Shown: positions 15,812 through 24,986, counted from the stretch's first letter. The stretch: DNA of 64,000 nt from Myxococcus guangdongensis (GCF_024198255.1 NZ_JAJVKW010000014.1:186001-250000); one strand, 5' to 3'. Numbers and translations are program-made. The notes: a model not told the origin generated them from the letters alone.

Positions 15812-18276
15812 TGCCCCAAGACCTCGCATCCCTCACCGAGCTCTCCAACCTCGAAGCCCTCATCACCGCCGAAGGGGTGGACGGACTGCTCGCCGCGCTC
15901 GACGACGTGCTCGCCCGGACGCCCGCGGACACGCGCGTGCTGCACGAGGACGGCCCCACCGTGGGCCCCCGGACGCTCGGCGTGCTGCGCAAGGCCGTCG
16001 CGCTCGACGCGGACTTCCTGCGCGAGCACCCCGAGGCCCTCTTCCAGTGCCTCTACAACCGGCTGCGCTGGCACGACGCGCCGGACGCCGCGCCCCACTA
16101 CGCCACGTCGGGACAGGCCCCCTGGAACGACCCGGAGGCCCACCTGTACCAGCTGGCGTCGTGGTGGCGACGGCAGCGCGAGTCCTCCGGCGGCACGGCC
16201 TGGGTGGAGTCCCTGCTGCCGCTGCGAGGCGCGCTGGACGGCGCCGACACGTACCTCTGGCACGAGTCCCACGTCCTGTGCGCGGCGTTCGATGCGACGG
16301 GGGCGCGGCTCGCCACCGGCTCGCACGAGGACGGCGGCAACGTCCAGGTCTGGGACGTGGCGACGGGCAAGCGACTCCAGACGATGGAGGGCCACGAGGG
16401 CGAGGTGCGTGGGATTGCCTGGAGCCCGGACGGAAAGCGACTGGCCTCGGGCTCGCGAGACCACGACGCGCGCGTCTGGGACGTGGAGACGGGCGAGCAG
16501 CTCCACGCGTTCGGACGCCAGGAGGGACAGGTGACGTCGGTGGCCTTCAGCCCGGACGGCGCGCTGCTCGCGGTGGGCAACCTGGGCTGGCGCATCCACC
16601 TGTATGACCTGGACACGGGCGAGAAGGTCACCACGCTCAAGGGGCACCAGCAGTCGGTGTTGAGCGTGACGTTCCATCCCTCGGGTCGCTGGCTCGCGTC
16701 GGGCGCGTCGGACGACACGGTGCGCGTGTGGGAGGTGGCCACGGGCGAGCAGGTGGCGCGGCTGGACGCGCAGACCTCCGTGCGCACGCTGGCCTTCAGT
16801 CCGGACGGCGAGTGGCTCGCGTGGGCGGACCTCGACGACGTCGGCGTGGCGGAGACGAAGACCTGGCAGCGGGTGCGCGGCCTGCAGGGCGGCTCGCGCT
16901 ACTCCCACGTGCAGTGGCTGGGGACCTCGCGGCTGGGCCTGTTGGGCTACGACCGGCTGGAGGTGCTGGACGTGAAGGACGGCGCCACGGTGTGGTCGCG
17001 TCCCTACGCCTCGGACGGCCACGAGCGCGGCGCGGCCTTCTCGCCGGACCTGAAGCACTTCGCGCTGACGGCCGTCGATGGCGGCGTGCTCGTGAGCAGG
17101 CTCGACGCGCCCACTCCACCGATGCTCCTGGCCGAACAGCACCGCGTGAAGCACCTGTGGGGACGGGGCGAGGGCGGGCTGGCCATCGCGAAGCGGATGG
17201 ACGGCATGCTCGTCATCGACGCCCACGGACAGGTGCGCGAGCCGCCTCGCGAGGCCCATGACTCCGGCCTGCATCCCTGGCGCTTGAGCCCGAACGAGGC
17301 GTGGGCCGCCTATCCCGTCACGCGCTACCTGGACGACGGGTGGCGGCGGGGCATCCAGCTGTTCGACGTGGCGCGCATGGCGCCGGCGAAGGAGCTGACC
17401 GACAAGCCGCTGGAGGGGCGGGATGCGTCCAGGAAGATGACGATGGAGCAGGTGATGACCTTCTCCCCGGACTCGACGCTGCTCGCGGGCACGTTCGAAC
17501 TGGGCGTGGTGCGCGTGTGGCGCGTGGCCGATGGACGTCTGCTCCACACGCTGAAGGGCCCCGAGGCCGTCGTCACGATGGTGGAGTTCACGCCGGACGG
17601 CGCCTACGTCGTGTCGGGCTACGAAGCCCTCTCGCGGCTCCAGGTGCACGACGTGAAGACGGGGCGGCTCGTGCTCGACACCCAGGCCCTGATGAAGCCC
17701 GCGGTGGCGTTCACGGCGGCCGAGCGCGTGCCGCGCATCGCGGTGGGGCGGGCCACGGGTGAGCTCGAGCTGCTCGACCTGCCCGCGGGCTTCCGGCGCG
17801 TGCTCCAGGTCTCCGAGGAGCCGGTCATCGCCGCGCGGTTCTCCGCGGAGGGCTCGCGAGTGGCGGTGTGCACGCTGGATGACCGGGTGCGCCTGTACGA
17901 AGCGGACACGGGGCGGCTCCTGTACGAGGTGCCGCACCCCGCGCTGCCGTTCGAGGTGGCCATGGAGGGGGACGTGCTGGTCACCCGCTCGGATGACCAG
18001 AAGACGCGCTTCTTCGACCTCGCCACGGGAGCGCCCAGGGAGGTGCTCGAGGGCAATGCGCCGCCCGAAGAGGTGACCCGCCGCGCGTACTGGGAGGTCC
18101 TCGGCGACGCGCCCGTCGCGTTCCATCGCCGCATGGACACCACGCCGCTCGCGCACTTCCACGACTCGCTGGAGGAGACGCTCATCCTGCGTGACGGGCT
18201 CGTCGTGGCGCGCGGACTCACCGTTCCGGACTTCCTCTACGTGCTCAAGCTCCACGGCCCCACGGGCGGAGCCTGA
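15793..18276 (+). CDS. WD40-repeat protein
   Basis: 827 residues. An N-terminal region of about 155 residues without repeats (helical, DADFLREHPEALFQCLYNRLRWH) is followed by WD40 blades such as VWDVATGKRLQTMEGH, VWDVETGEQLHAFG, LYDLDTGEKVTTLKGH and VWEVATGEQVARLD. A second, less regular set follows from about residue 550 (VWRVADGRLLHTLKG, LYEADTGRLLYEV, FFDLATGAPREVLEG). About 12-14 blades suggest two propellers. No signal peptide, so probably a cytosolic scaffold. GTG at 15793 is 5 nt from GGAGGG; ATG at 15799 or 15811 are alternatives. It follows tkt by 18 bp and is probably co-transcribed. Partner unknown. Confidence 0.85.
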   Translation: MRMRPSMPQDLASLTELSNLEALITAEGVDGLLAALDDVLARTPADTRVLHEDGPTVGPRTLGVLRKAVALDADFLREHPEALFQCLYNRLRWHDAPDAAPHYATSGQAPWNDPEAHLYQLASWWRRQRESSGGTAWVESLLPLRGALDGADTYLWHESHVLCAAFDATGARLATGSHEDGGNVQVWDVATGKRLQTMEGHEGEVRGIAWSPDGKRLASGSRDHDARVWDVETGEQLHAFGRQEGQVTSVAFSPDGALLAVGNLGWRIHLYDLDTGEKVTTLKGHQQSVLSVTFHPSGRWLASGASDDTVRVWEVATGEQVARLDAQTSVRTLAFSPDGEWLAWADLDDVGVAETKTWQRVRGLQGGSRYSHVQWLGTSRLGLLGYDRLEVLDVKDGATVWSRPYASDGHERGAAFSPDLKHFALTAVDGGVLVSRLDAPTPPMLLAEQHRVKHLWGRGEGGLAIAKRMDGMLVIDAHGQVREPPREAHDSGLHPWRLSPNEAWAAYPVTRYLDDGWRRGIQLFDVARMAPAKELTDKPLEGRDASRKMTMEQVMTFSPDSTLLAGTFELGVVRVWRVADGRLLHTLKGPEAVVTMVEFTPDGAYVVSGYEALSRLQVHDVKTGRLVLDTQALMKPAVAFTAAERVPRIAVGRATGELELLDLPAGFRRVLQVSEEPVIAARFSAEGSRVAVCTLDDRVRLYEADTGRLLYEVPHPALPFEVAMEGDVLVTRSDDQKTRFFDLATGAPREVLEGNAPPEEVTRRAYWEVLGDAPVAFHRRMDTTPLAHFHDSLEETLILRDGLVVARGLTVPDFLYVLKLHGPTGGA

Positions 18277-18285
18277 GGCTCGCAA

Positions 18286-19104
18286 TCACTCACAGCCCAC
18301 GCGCCGGGGGCCCACGGCCAGGTCATCCAACCACCAGTCCGTGGGCACGGAGAGCCCCTGGTAGAGGAACACCCCCGCCTCCAGCACCGTGAAGTCGCCG
18401 GCCTTCTCGCGCGTCGGCGGTGTCTGGGTGGGCGGGTCGGCGAACACGAACCTGCGTGGCCATTCCAGCTCCACGCCGTCGAGCCACACGCGAGGCTCGG
18501 CGGCCTGGGGCGCGTCACCGTTCGCGCCGTCGAAGAGCCACTCCACGCAGGTCCACCGGTCCAACACGAGCGGCGTGTCGGAGACCTGCACCCACTCCGG
18601 GAAGCCGGGCGGCTCCGGTGGATGCCAGATGGCCATGTACTTCTCCTGGTACGTCGCCACCTCGTACCAGTCGAGCGCCTCGAACGCGGTGTCCTCGCTC
18701 TCCGGGCGAGGATAGCGCGCATTGAAGAGCCCCGCGTGTGAAGCCGGCCGCGCGGGTGTCACGTAGACGTGAACACGCCCCCACAGCACGGGGCCGAAGT
18801 CCTTCGGGAGCTGGAAGCGCACCGTCTTCTTCGGACCGCCCTGCTCACCCTCGCGGCCTCCGGCGAGCTGGCTCGCGTGCAGCGCATACCGGCCCCCATG
18901 CGCGCGCGTGTCATCCACGAGGAGTCGCCCGCCGAATTCGTCACGAAACGGTGTCCAACCGTCCGGCAGTCGCCCCTCCTCGAAGTCCCAGCACAGCGTC
19001 CCCGGCGCCGAGCACCCCGTGGACCCCGTCCGCTCCGAGGCGCGGTGGGCACACGCGGACACGAGCAACACCACGAGACATCCCGGAGCGACTGCGACGC
19101 GCAT
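18286..19104 (-). CDS. lipoprotein, Cip1-like/polysaccharide-lyase-like fold
   Basis: 272-residue lipoprotein; ATG at 19104 is preceded by GAGAGG/GGGG and opens a signal peptide ending in LVSAC. The mature part begins CWDFEEGRLPDGW and ends WWLDDLAVGPRRVGCE, with LDRWTCVEWLFDG and VWLDGVEL in between. This pattern fits the jelly-roll Cip1-like and polysaccharide lyase-related secreted proteins that occur in myxobacteria. Carbohydrate binding or cleavage is plausible but no catalytic residues can be assigned. It is convergent with the WD40 gene (9 bp between stops). Confidence 0.78.
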   Translation of the reverse strand: MRVAVAPGCLVVLLVSACAHRASERTGSTGCSAPGTLCWDFEEGRLPDGWTPFRDEFGGRLLVDDTRAHGGRYALHASQLAGGREGEQGGPKKTVRFQLPKDFGPVLWGRVHVYVTPARPASHAGLFNARYPRPESEDTAFEALDWYEVATYQEKYMAIWHPPEPPGFPEWVQVSDTPLVLDRWTCVEWLFDGANGDAPQAAEPRVWLDGVELEWPRRFVFADPPTQTPPTREKAGDFTVLEAGVFLYQGLSVPTDWWLDDLAVGPRRVGCE

Positions 19105-19213
19105 GGTCCCCACCTCTCGTGACCCGGACGGTACACCCGCCCAAATCGCGGAGGCCATGAGACATGTCCGGGGTGGTTCCGTTCTCACCCATGAGCCTCA
19201 GGAGGAGGACACC

Positions 19214-21187
19214 ATGCGAAGGATTCCGTCTCGACTGTGCACCTTGGTGATGGGCGTGCTGCTGGGTTGTGGCGCCCCCGACGAAGCTGGCATCCCCGAA
19301 GCCCTCTCGCGACAGGCCACGGCCCTCGCGGAGCCCATCAACGTCACGCTCCACAAACCCGCCACCGCCAGCTCCACACAGGGCAGCTTCCTCCCGGAGT
19401 ACGCGGTGGATGGGGACATCAACACCGATGACTCGCGCTGGTGCCCCGGCATCTACAACGAGACGCGCCTGCTGGACATCGACCTGCAGGGGACGTTCGA
19501 CCTGGTGCGCATGGAGCTCTACACGGGCTTCCGCGCCGACCGCCCCATCAAGAGCTACGAGCTGTTCTACGACGACGGCACGGGCTGGAAGCCCGTCCCC
19601 GGCGCGAGCCAGACGAACAACACCAGCGTCGCGGTGTCGACGACGTTCACCCAGCCGGTGACGGCGAAGAAGGTGCGCTTCTCCTGCAAGGACCCGCTCG
19701 CGGACAACTGCCGCGTGAAGGAGCTGTGGGTCTTCGGAACGCCGCACGGCGCCGAGGTGAACATCCCGCCGGTGGTCAACGCCGGTCCGGACCAGGCCAT
19801 CACGCTGCCCACCCACAGCGTCACCCTGCGCGGCGGCGCCACCGACGCGGACGGCACGGTGGTCTCGCTGTCGTGGACGCAGGTGAGCGGCCCCACGGCG
19901 ACGCTCTCCGGCGCCAGCACCGCCACGCTGAGCGTCATCGGCTTGACGGCGGGCACCGCCGTCTTCCGGCTCACCGCCACCGATGACGACGGCGCCATCG
20001 GGACGGACGAGGTCAGCGTGACGGTGGCTCCCGCGCCCCAGGCGCTCACCAACGTGGCGCTCGGCAAGCCGGTCTCCGCCGGCAGCAGCAACGCCACCCT
20101 GCCGCCCTCCAACGCCGTGGACGGAAACCTCTCCACGCGCTGGGAGTCCGGCTACCACTTCCAGACGCACAACTACTTCGACGTCGAGCTCGGGAGCGCC
20201 CACGAGGTGCACGGCGCGACGCTGCACCTGTCCATCAACGCGACGTCGTCCTACGCGATGACGGCCTTCGAGCTGCAGAGCTGGGACGGCGGCTGCTGGA
20301 AGACGATTCCCGGCTCCGTGGTGGAGGGCAACCCCACCAACAACACGCAGCGCTCGGTCACCTTCACCGCGCCCGTCACCACCACGAAGGTCCGGTTGGT
20401 GTGCAAGGACCAGCCCCACTGCCGGCTGCGAGAGCTGGAGCTGTCGGGCCGGCCCGGCGTCGCGTCGACGGCGCCCACCACGTGCTCCGCCGGACAGCAG
20501 ACGCTGGTGCGCAACGTGCGTTACGACTACGCGCTGTTCCTGCCCCAGCAGTACAACGCGGACCGCACCACCCGCTGGCCGCTCATCATCGCGCTGCACG
20601 GCCTGGGCGGCGCCACGCTGGCCACGGACCGCTCGGGCGTGCTGGCCAACCCCGAGGGCCTGGCGCGGCAGTTCAACTCCGCCAGCTTCCGCACGACGAT
20701 GAAGGCCATCGTCATCTCGCCGAATCAGCGGCTGCCCTTCAGCAACTCGGGCACGGGCTGGTTCAGCAACGACGCGGTGATGGCCCTGGTCGAGGACGCC
20801 AAGAAGGACTACCGCGTGGACACGGACCGCATCTACCTCACCGGCCTGAGCGGCGGCGGCAACCGGAGCCTCGAGCAGGCCATCACGGACAGCGGGCTGC
20901 TCGCGGCCATCGTCCCCGTCGCCTTCACCTCCACGCCCACCAATGACGCGAACGTCTGCAACCTGAAGGCCCTGCCCATCTGGGGCTTCCAGGGTGAGTT
21001 CGACGCGCCGAGCCGCCCCGGCAACCTCAAGACCTGGCTCGACACCCGCTGCGGCGCGGGCTCCAGCGCGATGCGCGCCACCGTCATCCCGGGCGGTCGT
21101 CACGACGGCTCGACGTGGGACACGGCCTACGCCACGCCCGAGCTCTACGACTGGCTGCTCCAGCAGCGCCGCAGCCACCGCCCGTAG
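19214..21187 (+). CDS. lipoprotein: two discoidin (F5/8C) domains, PKD domain, esterase domain
   Basis: 657 residues; ATG at 19214 follows GGAGGAGG. Lipobox LLGC (Cys19). The order is discoidin/CBM32-like domain (about 43-180), a PKD/REJ-like domain starting VNAGPDQAITLP (about 195-275), a second discoidin domain (about 280-415), and a C-terminal alpha/beta hydrolase. The hydrolase shows LIIALHGLGG (oxyanion region) and the nucleophile elbow GLSGGG with Ser546; GGRHDGSTWD supplies the His. It resembles LpqC/feruloyl-esterase and polyhydroxybutyrate-depolymerase-like secreted esterases. Location is predicted to be the outer membrane or cell surface, binding polysaccharide through the discoidin modules. 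A shorter architectural relative lies at 46315. Confidence 0.88.
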   Translation: MRRIPSRLCTLVMGVLLGCGAPDEAGIPEALSRQATALAEPINVTLHKPATASSTQGSFLPEYAVDGDINTDDSRWCPGIYNETRLLDIDLQGTFDLVRMELYTGFRADRPIKSYELFYDDGTGWKPVPGASQTNNTSVAVSTTFTQPVTAKKVRFSCKDPLADNCRVKELWVFGTPHGAEVNIPPVVNAGPDQAITLPTHSVTLRGGATDADGTVVSLSWTQVSGPTATLSGASTATLSVIGLTAGTAVFRLTATDDDGAIGTDEVSVTVAPAPQALTNVALGKPVSAGSSNATLPPSNAVDGNLSTRWESGYHFQTHNYFDVELGSAHEVHGATLHLSINATSSYAMTAFELQSWDGGCWKTIPGSVVEGNPTNNTQRSVTFTAPVTTTKVRLVCKDQPHCRLRELELSGRPGVASTAPTTCSAGQQTLVRNVRYDYALFLPQQYNADRTTRWPLIIALHGLGGATLATDRSGVLANPEGLARQFNSASFRTTMKAIVISPNQRLPFSNSGTGWFSNDAVMALVEDAKKDYRVDTDRIYLTGLSGGGNRSLEQAITDSGLLAAIVPVAFTSTPTNDANVCNLKALPIWGFQGEFDAPSRPGNLKTWLDTRCGAGSSAMRATVIPGGRHDGSTWDTAYATPELYDWLLQQRRSHRP

Positions 21188-21314
21188 GCGGCCCCCGGGC
21201 GGAGGGACCGCGTCGTCACTGTCCCCCGCCCCACAGGGCCCTTGCCCACGGGACCGATTCCCGCCGCGTGCTCCAGGCCTAGATTCCGGGGGGCCGAAGG
21301 CGGGGAGCATGGGG

Positions 21315-22178
21315 ATGAGCCTGGAGAACTGGGTCGTGCTCATCCCTCCCCTGTGCTGGGGCATCCAGCCGCTGCTCGTCGCGAAGGTGGGCGGCCTCCC
21401 CAAGCAGCAGGTCCTGGGCAGCACGATGGGCGCGCTGGTGCTGGCCCTGGTCGCGCTCAACGTCGTCTCACCCCACCTGTCGCGCACGGTGCTGCTCGCG
21501 GGCTTCGCCTCCGGCGCGTGCTGCGCGGTGGGACAGACGAACCAGTTCCGCTCGTTCGCGCTGCTCGGCGTGTCGACGGCGATGCCCGCCATCGTCTGCC
21601 TCCAGCTGCTCGGCACCTCGTTGCTGGGTGTCCTGGTGTTCCACGAGTGGCCCACGGGCGCGAAGGTGGCGCTGGGGACGACGGGGCTCGTCATCGTGAT
21701 GCTGGGCGTCGCGATGACGTCCTACAAGGAGGTCCGGGACATCAAGAGCCGGTCCGAGCAGCGGGCGGGATTGATGGCGCTGGGGCTCTGCGGCGCGGGG
21801 CTGGTCGCCTACGTCATCATCCCCAAGTGGTTCGGCGTCAGCGGCTGGGATGCCATCCTCCCCCAGTCGGTGGGGCTGTTGACGACGGCCTTCCTGCTCT
21901 CGCTGCGCGGCGAGGGCCGGCCCTTCGTGAAGAAGACCTGGCTCAACATCCTCCCCGGCCTCATCTGGGCGACAGGCAACCTGGCGTTGCTCTTGGCGGA
22001 CGAGCGCGTGGGCGTCACCACCGGCTTCACCGTCTCGCAGATGGGCGTCATCATCTCCACGCTCGGTGGCGTCTTCCTGCTCGGTGAGCACAAGACGCGC
22101 AAGGAGCTGGTGCTCGTCTTCATCGGCGTCGCCCTGGTGATTGCCGGGGGAATCCTGGTGGGCCAGGCCCGAGCCTGA
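21315..22178 (+). CDS. GRP-family sugar transporter (10 TM)
   Basis: 287 residues, about ten hydrophobic helices, opening with MSLENWVVLIPPLCWGIQPL. The glucose/ribose uptake (GRP/GlcU, PF06800-like) branch of the drug/metabolite transporter superfamily has this opening and the GQTNQF...GVSTAMPA segment. ATG at 21315 lies 7 nt after GGGGAG; an ATG six bases upstream is too close to that site. It is expected to take up a sugar across the inner membrane with a proton; the substrate cannot be told. It is followed after 45 bp by the SHOCT protein. Confidence 0.85.
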   Translation: MSLENWVVLIPPLCWGIQPLLVAKVGGLPKQQVLGSTMGALVLALVALNVVSPHLSRTVLLAGFASGACCAVGQTNQFRSFALLGVSTAMPAIVCLQLLGTSLLGVLVFHEWPTGAKVALGTTGLVIVMLGVAMTSYKEVRDIKSRSEQRAGLMALGLCGAGLVAYVIIPKWFGVSGWDAILPQSVGLLTTAFLLSLRGEGRPFVKKTWLNILPGLIWATGNLALLLADERVGVTTGFTVSQMGVIISTLGGVFLLGEHKTRKELVLVFIGVALVIAGGILVGQARA

Positions 22179-22223
22179 GGCCCGCCTCACGGAGGGAGGC
22201 CCCAGGGTAGACTCGGGGCCGCC

Positions 22224-22733
22224 ATGCCCGAGCTCACGCCCCAGAACCTGCTCATCCTCCTGGTCATCCTCTCCGTCGCGGCGCAGCTCTTCTATCGGGT
22301 CATCGCGAAGGGCGAGGGACCGCTGGGATACCTCGTGATGAAGAGCCGGGTGCTCGCGAACGGCGAGGTCGCCGAGGCCACCATCCTCGAGCAGTCGAAC
22401 ACCGCCATCCGCCTCCAGAAGAAGCCCTTGTACAAGCTGCATCTGCGGGTGCACCGCAAGGGACACCCGCCCTACGAGGCCCACGCCTGGACCACCGTCG
22501 CCCACCGGTTGACCACGGGCTGGGTGGCCCAGGGCAACAAGGTCCAGGTGAAGCTGGACCCGAACCACCCAGAGAAGGTGTTCGTCGTGGGCCCGCTCCA
22601 GACGCCCGCCACCGCGCTCCCGTCGGCGGACCCGGTGAAGGCGATGGAGGACCTGCGCCGCATGGTCGACGCGGGTCACATCACCCCGGATGAGTACGAG
22701 GCGAAGCGGACCGAAATCCTGTCCCGCATGTGA
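22224..22733 (+). CDS. membrane protein with C-terminal SHOCT domain
   Basis: 169 residues. One N-terminal TM helix (about 8-25), a beta-rich cytosolic domain similar to DUF3592-type proteins (about 45-125, LHLRVHRKGHPPYEAHAW, VKLDPNHPEKV), and a C-terminal SHOCT motif (MEDLRRMVDAGHITPDEYEAKRTEILSRM region, about 141-169). SHOCT domains are short oligomerisation modules. Function unknown. Convergent with the glutathione transferase. Confidence 0.8.
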   Translation: MPELTPQNLLILLVILSVAAQLFYRVIAKGEGPLGYLVMKSRVLANGEVAEATILEQSNTAIRLQKKPLYKLHLRVHRKGHPPYEAHAWTTVAHRLTTGWVAQGNKVQVKLDPNHPEKVFVVGPLQTPATALPSADPVKAMEDLRRMVDAGHITPDEYEAKRTEILSRM

Positions 22734-22743
22734 AGCCGGGCCG

Positions 22744-23352
22744 TCAGGCGGGCAGCCCCTCGGCCTCGAGCGCCTTGCGCACGGCCGGACGCGCGGTGAC
22801 GCGCTCCATGAACGCGAGCAGGTTCGGGAAGCCGGACATGTCCACCTTCACGTACTTCGCCCAGCGGGTGACGGTGTACAGGTACGCGTCCGCGATGCCG
22901 AAGGTGTCCCCGAAGAGATAGGCGCGCGTGGCCAGGCGCTCCTCGAGCAGCTGGTAGCGCTTGAACAGGTACGCCGTGCGCTCCGCGCGCACCTCGCTCG
23001 ACGTGTCGGGGCGGAAGAGCGGGGCATAGGCCTTGTGCAGCTCGGAGTTGATGTAGCCGAGCATCTCCTGCACGCGGTAGCGCTCGAGGCTGCCCGCCGG
23101 AGGCACCAGCCCCGCCTCGGGCCGCAGGTCCGCCAGGTACTGCACCAGCGCGGGGCCCTCGGTGAGGACGTCTCCCGGTTCCAGCTCCAGCGCGGGCACA
23201 TAGCCCTTGGGGTTGATCTTCCAGAAGTCGCCGCCCGACTGGAGGACCTTGGTCTGCGTGTCGACCTTCTCGAGCTGCAGCGTGAGGCCCGCCTCATGCG
23301 CGACGATGTGGGGGGACAGCGAGCAGGCGCCCGGCGCGAAATAGAGCTTCAT
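22744..23352 (-). CDS. gstA: beta-class glutathione S-transferase
   Basis: 202 residues, full length for the class. The opening MKLYFAPGACSLSPHI carries the conserved Cys10 of bacterial beta-class enzymes. NPKGYVPALEL, LTEGPALVQYLADLRP, ELHKAYAPLFRPDT (the second conserved His) and FGIADAYLYTVTRWA follow E. coli GstA almost motif by motif. It conjugates or reduces electrophiles with glutathione in the cytosol. The GAGGAAG ribosome binding site supports the ATG at 23352. Divergent from the HxlR regulator, which probably controls it. Confidence 0.93.
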   Translation of the reverse strand: MKLYFAPGACSLSPHIVAHEAGLTLQLEKVDTQTKVLQSGGDFWKINPKGYVPALELEPGDVLTEGPALVQYLADLRPEAGLVPPAGSLERYRVQEMLGYINSELHKAYAPLFRPDTSSEVRAERTAYLFKRYQLLEERLATRAYLFGDTFGIADAYLYTVTRWAKYVKVDMSGFPNLLAFMERVTARPAVRKALEAEGLPA

Positions 23353-23401
23353 CGGCTTCCTCGTGGTGGGTGGGAACGACGGCGCATCAGTAACGGGGCG
23401 G

Positions 23402-23483
23402 GGTTACCTTTGGAAAGTAGCGAGGATAAGGTGAGCGCACTTTCCACTCACCTGGCGGTAACTCCACTCACCGCGCGGTAACC
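23402..23483. promoter_or_regulatory. tandem 20-bp repeats and GGTTACC/GGTAACC boxes (putative HxlR operator)
   Basis: Two directly adjacent 20-bp repeats (23444-23463 and 23464-23483) read CCACTCACC-N2-GCGGTAAC-N and differ at only three positions. The second ends 5 nt before the hxlR start codon. Its GGTAACC (23477-23483) is the reverse complement of GGTTACC at 23402-23408 on the gst side. Lying between two divergent genes, one of them a regulator, these look like operators for autoregulation and for control of gstA. Confidence 0.55.
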
Positions 23484-23488
23484 ACCCC

Positions 23489-23884
23489 ATGTCCCTGAAG
23501 CTGCGCAAGAGCAACGCCCCGCCCCCGCCTCCCGGCTGTCCCATCCACGCCTGCATGTCGCTGCTGGGCGGAGCCTGGACCACCAATGTCGTCTGGCAGC
23601 TGTCGGGCGGCCCCCGACGCTTCGGAGAGCTGCTGCACGACATCCCCGGCATCTCGCCCAAGGTGCTCACCACACGGCTGCGGGAGCTGACGGAGAAGGG
23701 CGCGGTGACGCGCGAGGTGCGCCCCACGTCCCCGCCCTCGGTGGAGTACGCCCTGTCCCCGCTCGGCGAAGAGCTGGTGCCGGTGCTCCACGCCATCATC
23801 CGGGTGGGCACCCGGCTGCGCGAGGTGACACTCGCCCCGCCTCGTCACGACAAGCCCACACGTCGCTCCCAACGACAGACCTGA
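23489..23884 (+). CDS. HxlR-family transcriptional regulator
   Basis: 131-residue winged-helix protein of the HxlR/MarR-like family: CPIHACMSLLGGAWTTNVVW, GPRRFGELLHDIPGISPKVLTTRLREL (recognition helix) and YALSPLGEELVPVL are characteristic. Cys17 and Cys22 lie near the N-terminus, where several HxlR proteins (YodB, HypR) sense electrophiles or disulfide stress. No Shine-Dalgarno is visible because the tandem repeats run up to the ATG, so translation may be leaderless. The divergent glutathione transferase suggests a response to electrophiles. Confidence 0.9.
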   Translation: MSLKLRKSNAPPPPPGCPIHACMSLLGGAWTTNVVWQLSGGPRRFGELLHDIPGISPKVLTTRLRELTEKGAVTREVRPTSPPSVEYALSPLGEELVPVLHAIIRVGTRLREVTLAPPRHDKPTRRSQRQT

Positions 23885-24021
23885 CACACCGGGCAGAAAA
23901 GTCCGCGGACACCGGCCCTGTGTTCGGTGTCATCGAATACCCAGACATTTTCATCCCCCCAATGATTGTCATCCTGGAGGCCCATCACTACCCTCGCACC
24001 TCCCCCACAGCAGAGGTGTCC

Positions 24022-24429
24022 ATGCACCGTTCGCTTGCCGGAGTCGCTGTCGCCGCCGCGATGTCGCTGTCCTCCGTCGCCCTGGCCGAGGAGCCTCAGT
24101 CCCTGAACGTCTCCAATGCCATGCCCGCCTGCTTCGTGGACACGTGGGAGTTCGACTACCTTTCTCCCTACGCATGCAGTGCGAACGGCAGCGCGGCCTC
24201 CTCGGTGGTCAGCTGGGGCGTGCTCGGCATCGACCAGACCGCGGACCGTTACATCATCGAGTTCCACGACTCCTGTTACGGCCACGGCTACTACCTTGAC
24301 ACGGGCTGGAGCTGCATGAGCGTCATCGGGAGGAACCAGACGCTGACGATGCGCATGCGCGTCTACGACAACTGGACGGGGCAGTGGTCCGGAATCATCA
24401 CGGCCCAGGCCTCCTACTACAACGACTAG
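24022..24429 (+). CDS. small secreted protein, two predicted disulfides
   Basis: 135 residues with a clean Sec signal peptide (MHRSLAGVAVAAAMSLSSVALA, cleavage after residue 22). The mature part has four cysteines (PACF, YACS, DSCYGHGYY, WSCMS), suggesting two disulfides, and many aromatic residues. GAGGTG precedes the ATG at 24022. I do not recognise the family. It is followed by a perfect 12-bp hairpin and then by another small secreted protein. Confidence 0.72.
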   Translation: MHRSLAGVAVAAAMSLSSVALAEEPQSLNVSNAMPACFVDTWEFDYLSPYACSANGSAASSVVSWGVLGIDQTADRYIIEFHDSCYGHGYYLDTGWSCMSVIGRNQTLTMRMRVYDNWTGQWSGIITAQASYYND

Positions 24430-24436
24430 GCCCCCA

Positions 24437-24471
24437 TGCCGCGCGGGCTCCACGCACGGGCCCGCGCGGCA
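24437..24471 (+). terminator. 12-bp perfect hairpin after small secreted gene
   Basis: TGCCGCGCGGGC (24437-24448) and GCCCGCGCGGCA (24460-24471) are perfect inverted repeats with an 11-nt loop, starting 8 nt after the stop at 24429. No U tract follows, as is common for terminator-like hairpins in very GC-rich genomes. Confidence 0.55.
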
Positions 24472-24567
24472 CGGATGAGACTTCTGTCACCGGGTGGCGT
24501 TTACAGGTTACTCGGGACACACCGAGAGCCCCTGTCACAGGGGATTCCACCCAGGGAGTCGACATCG

Positions 24568-24870
24568 ATGATGAAGCGCATCTTGCTGGCCGTGGCGCTG
24601 TGCGTGCCGTTCCTCGCCAGTGCCGAGGACTACTACACGGGGAGTGACGAAGCCGCCGAGCAGCTCACCAGCGAGGAGCTCGCGTCGACGGAGGAGGCCC
24701 GGCTCATCCCGCCGCTGCTCCAGTACTGCTGGGAGCAGGACAACACGGCCTGTACCAGCCTCAACGCCACCCAGAACTGCACCGACGGCATCTGGAGCGA
24801 TTACGTCTGCACCTGCCGTCTCTCCACGCTGACCCAACGCCGCGCCTGGGACTGCCCCGAGGTGCGCTGA
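24568..24870 (+). CDS. small secreted Cys-rich protein
   Basis: 100 residues. Signal peptide MMKRILLAVALCVPFLASA (cleavage after residue 19); the mature 81 residues contain six cysteines, as expected for three disulfides (QYCW, TACT, QNCT, VCTC, WDCP). AGGGAG 9 nt before the ATG supports 24568 over the adjacent ATG at 24571. Unknown family; exported to periplasm or medium. Confidence 0.7.
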   Translation: MMKRILLAVALCVPFLASAEDYYTGSDEAAEQLTSEELASTEEARLIPPLLQYCWEQDNTACTSLNATQNCTDGIWSDYVCTCRLSTLTQRRAWDCPEVR

Positions 24871-24934
24871 GTCGACGGCCGGGGGCTCGCCCGCGCGGAT
24901 GCCCCCGATGAGCCCGTCTTCAGTCCGTCTCCGA

Positions 24935-24969
24935 CGAGGCCGGGGCGCCCCCACCCGTCCCCGGCCTCG
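24935..24969 (+). terminator. 11-bp perfect hairpin before bestrophin gene
   Basis: CGAGGCCGGGG (24935-24945) pairs perfectly with CCCCGGCCTCG (24959-24969) around a 13-nt loop. It lies 64 nt after the previous stop and ends 17 nt before the bestrophin start, so it may end the upstream transcript or structure the leader of the downstream one. Confidence 0.45.
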
Positions 24970-24986
24970 CGTGTTACAGGGACGGC

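Noticed and set aside
13966..18285. A 1,439-codon open frame on the minus strand opposite tkt and the WD40 gene
   Set aside because: It is antisense to two clear genes, and its translation is Arg/His/Ala/Gly-rich without domains, as expected for the mirror frame of GC-rich coding DNA.
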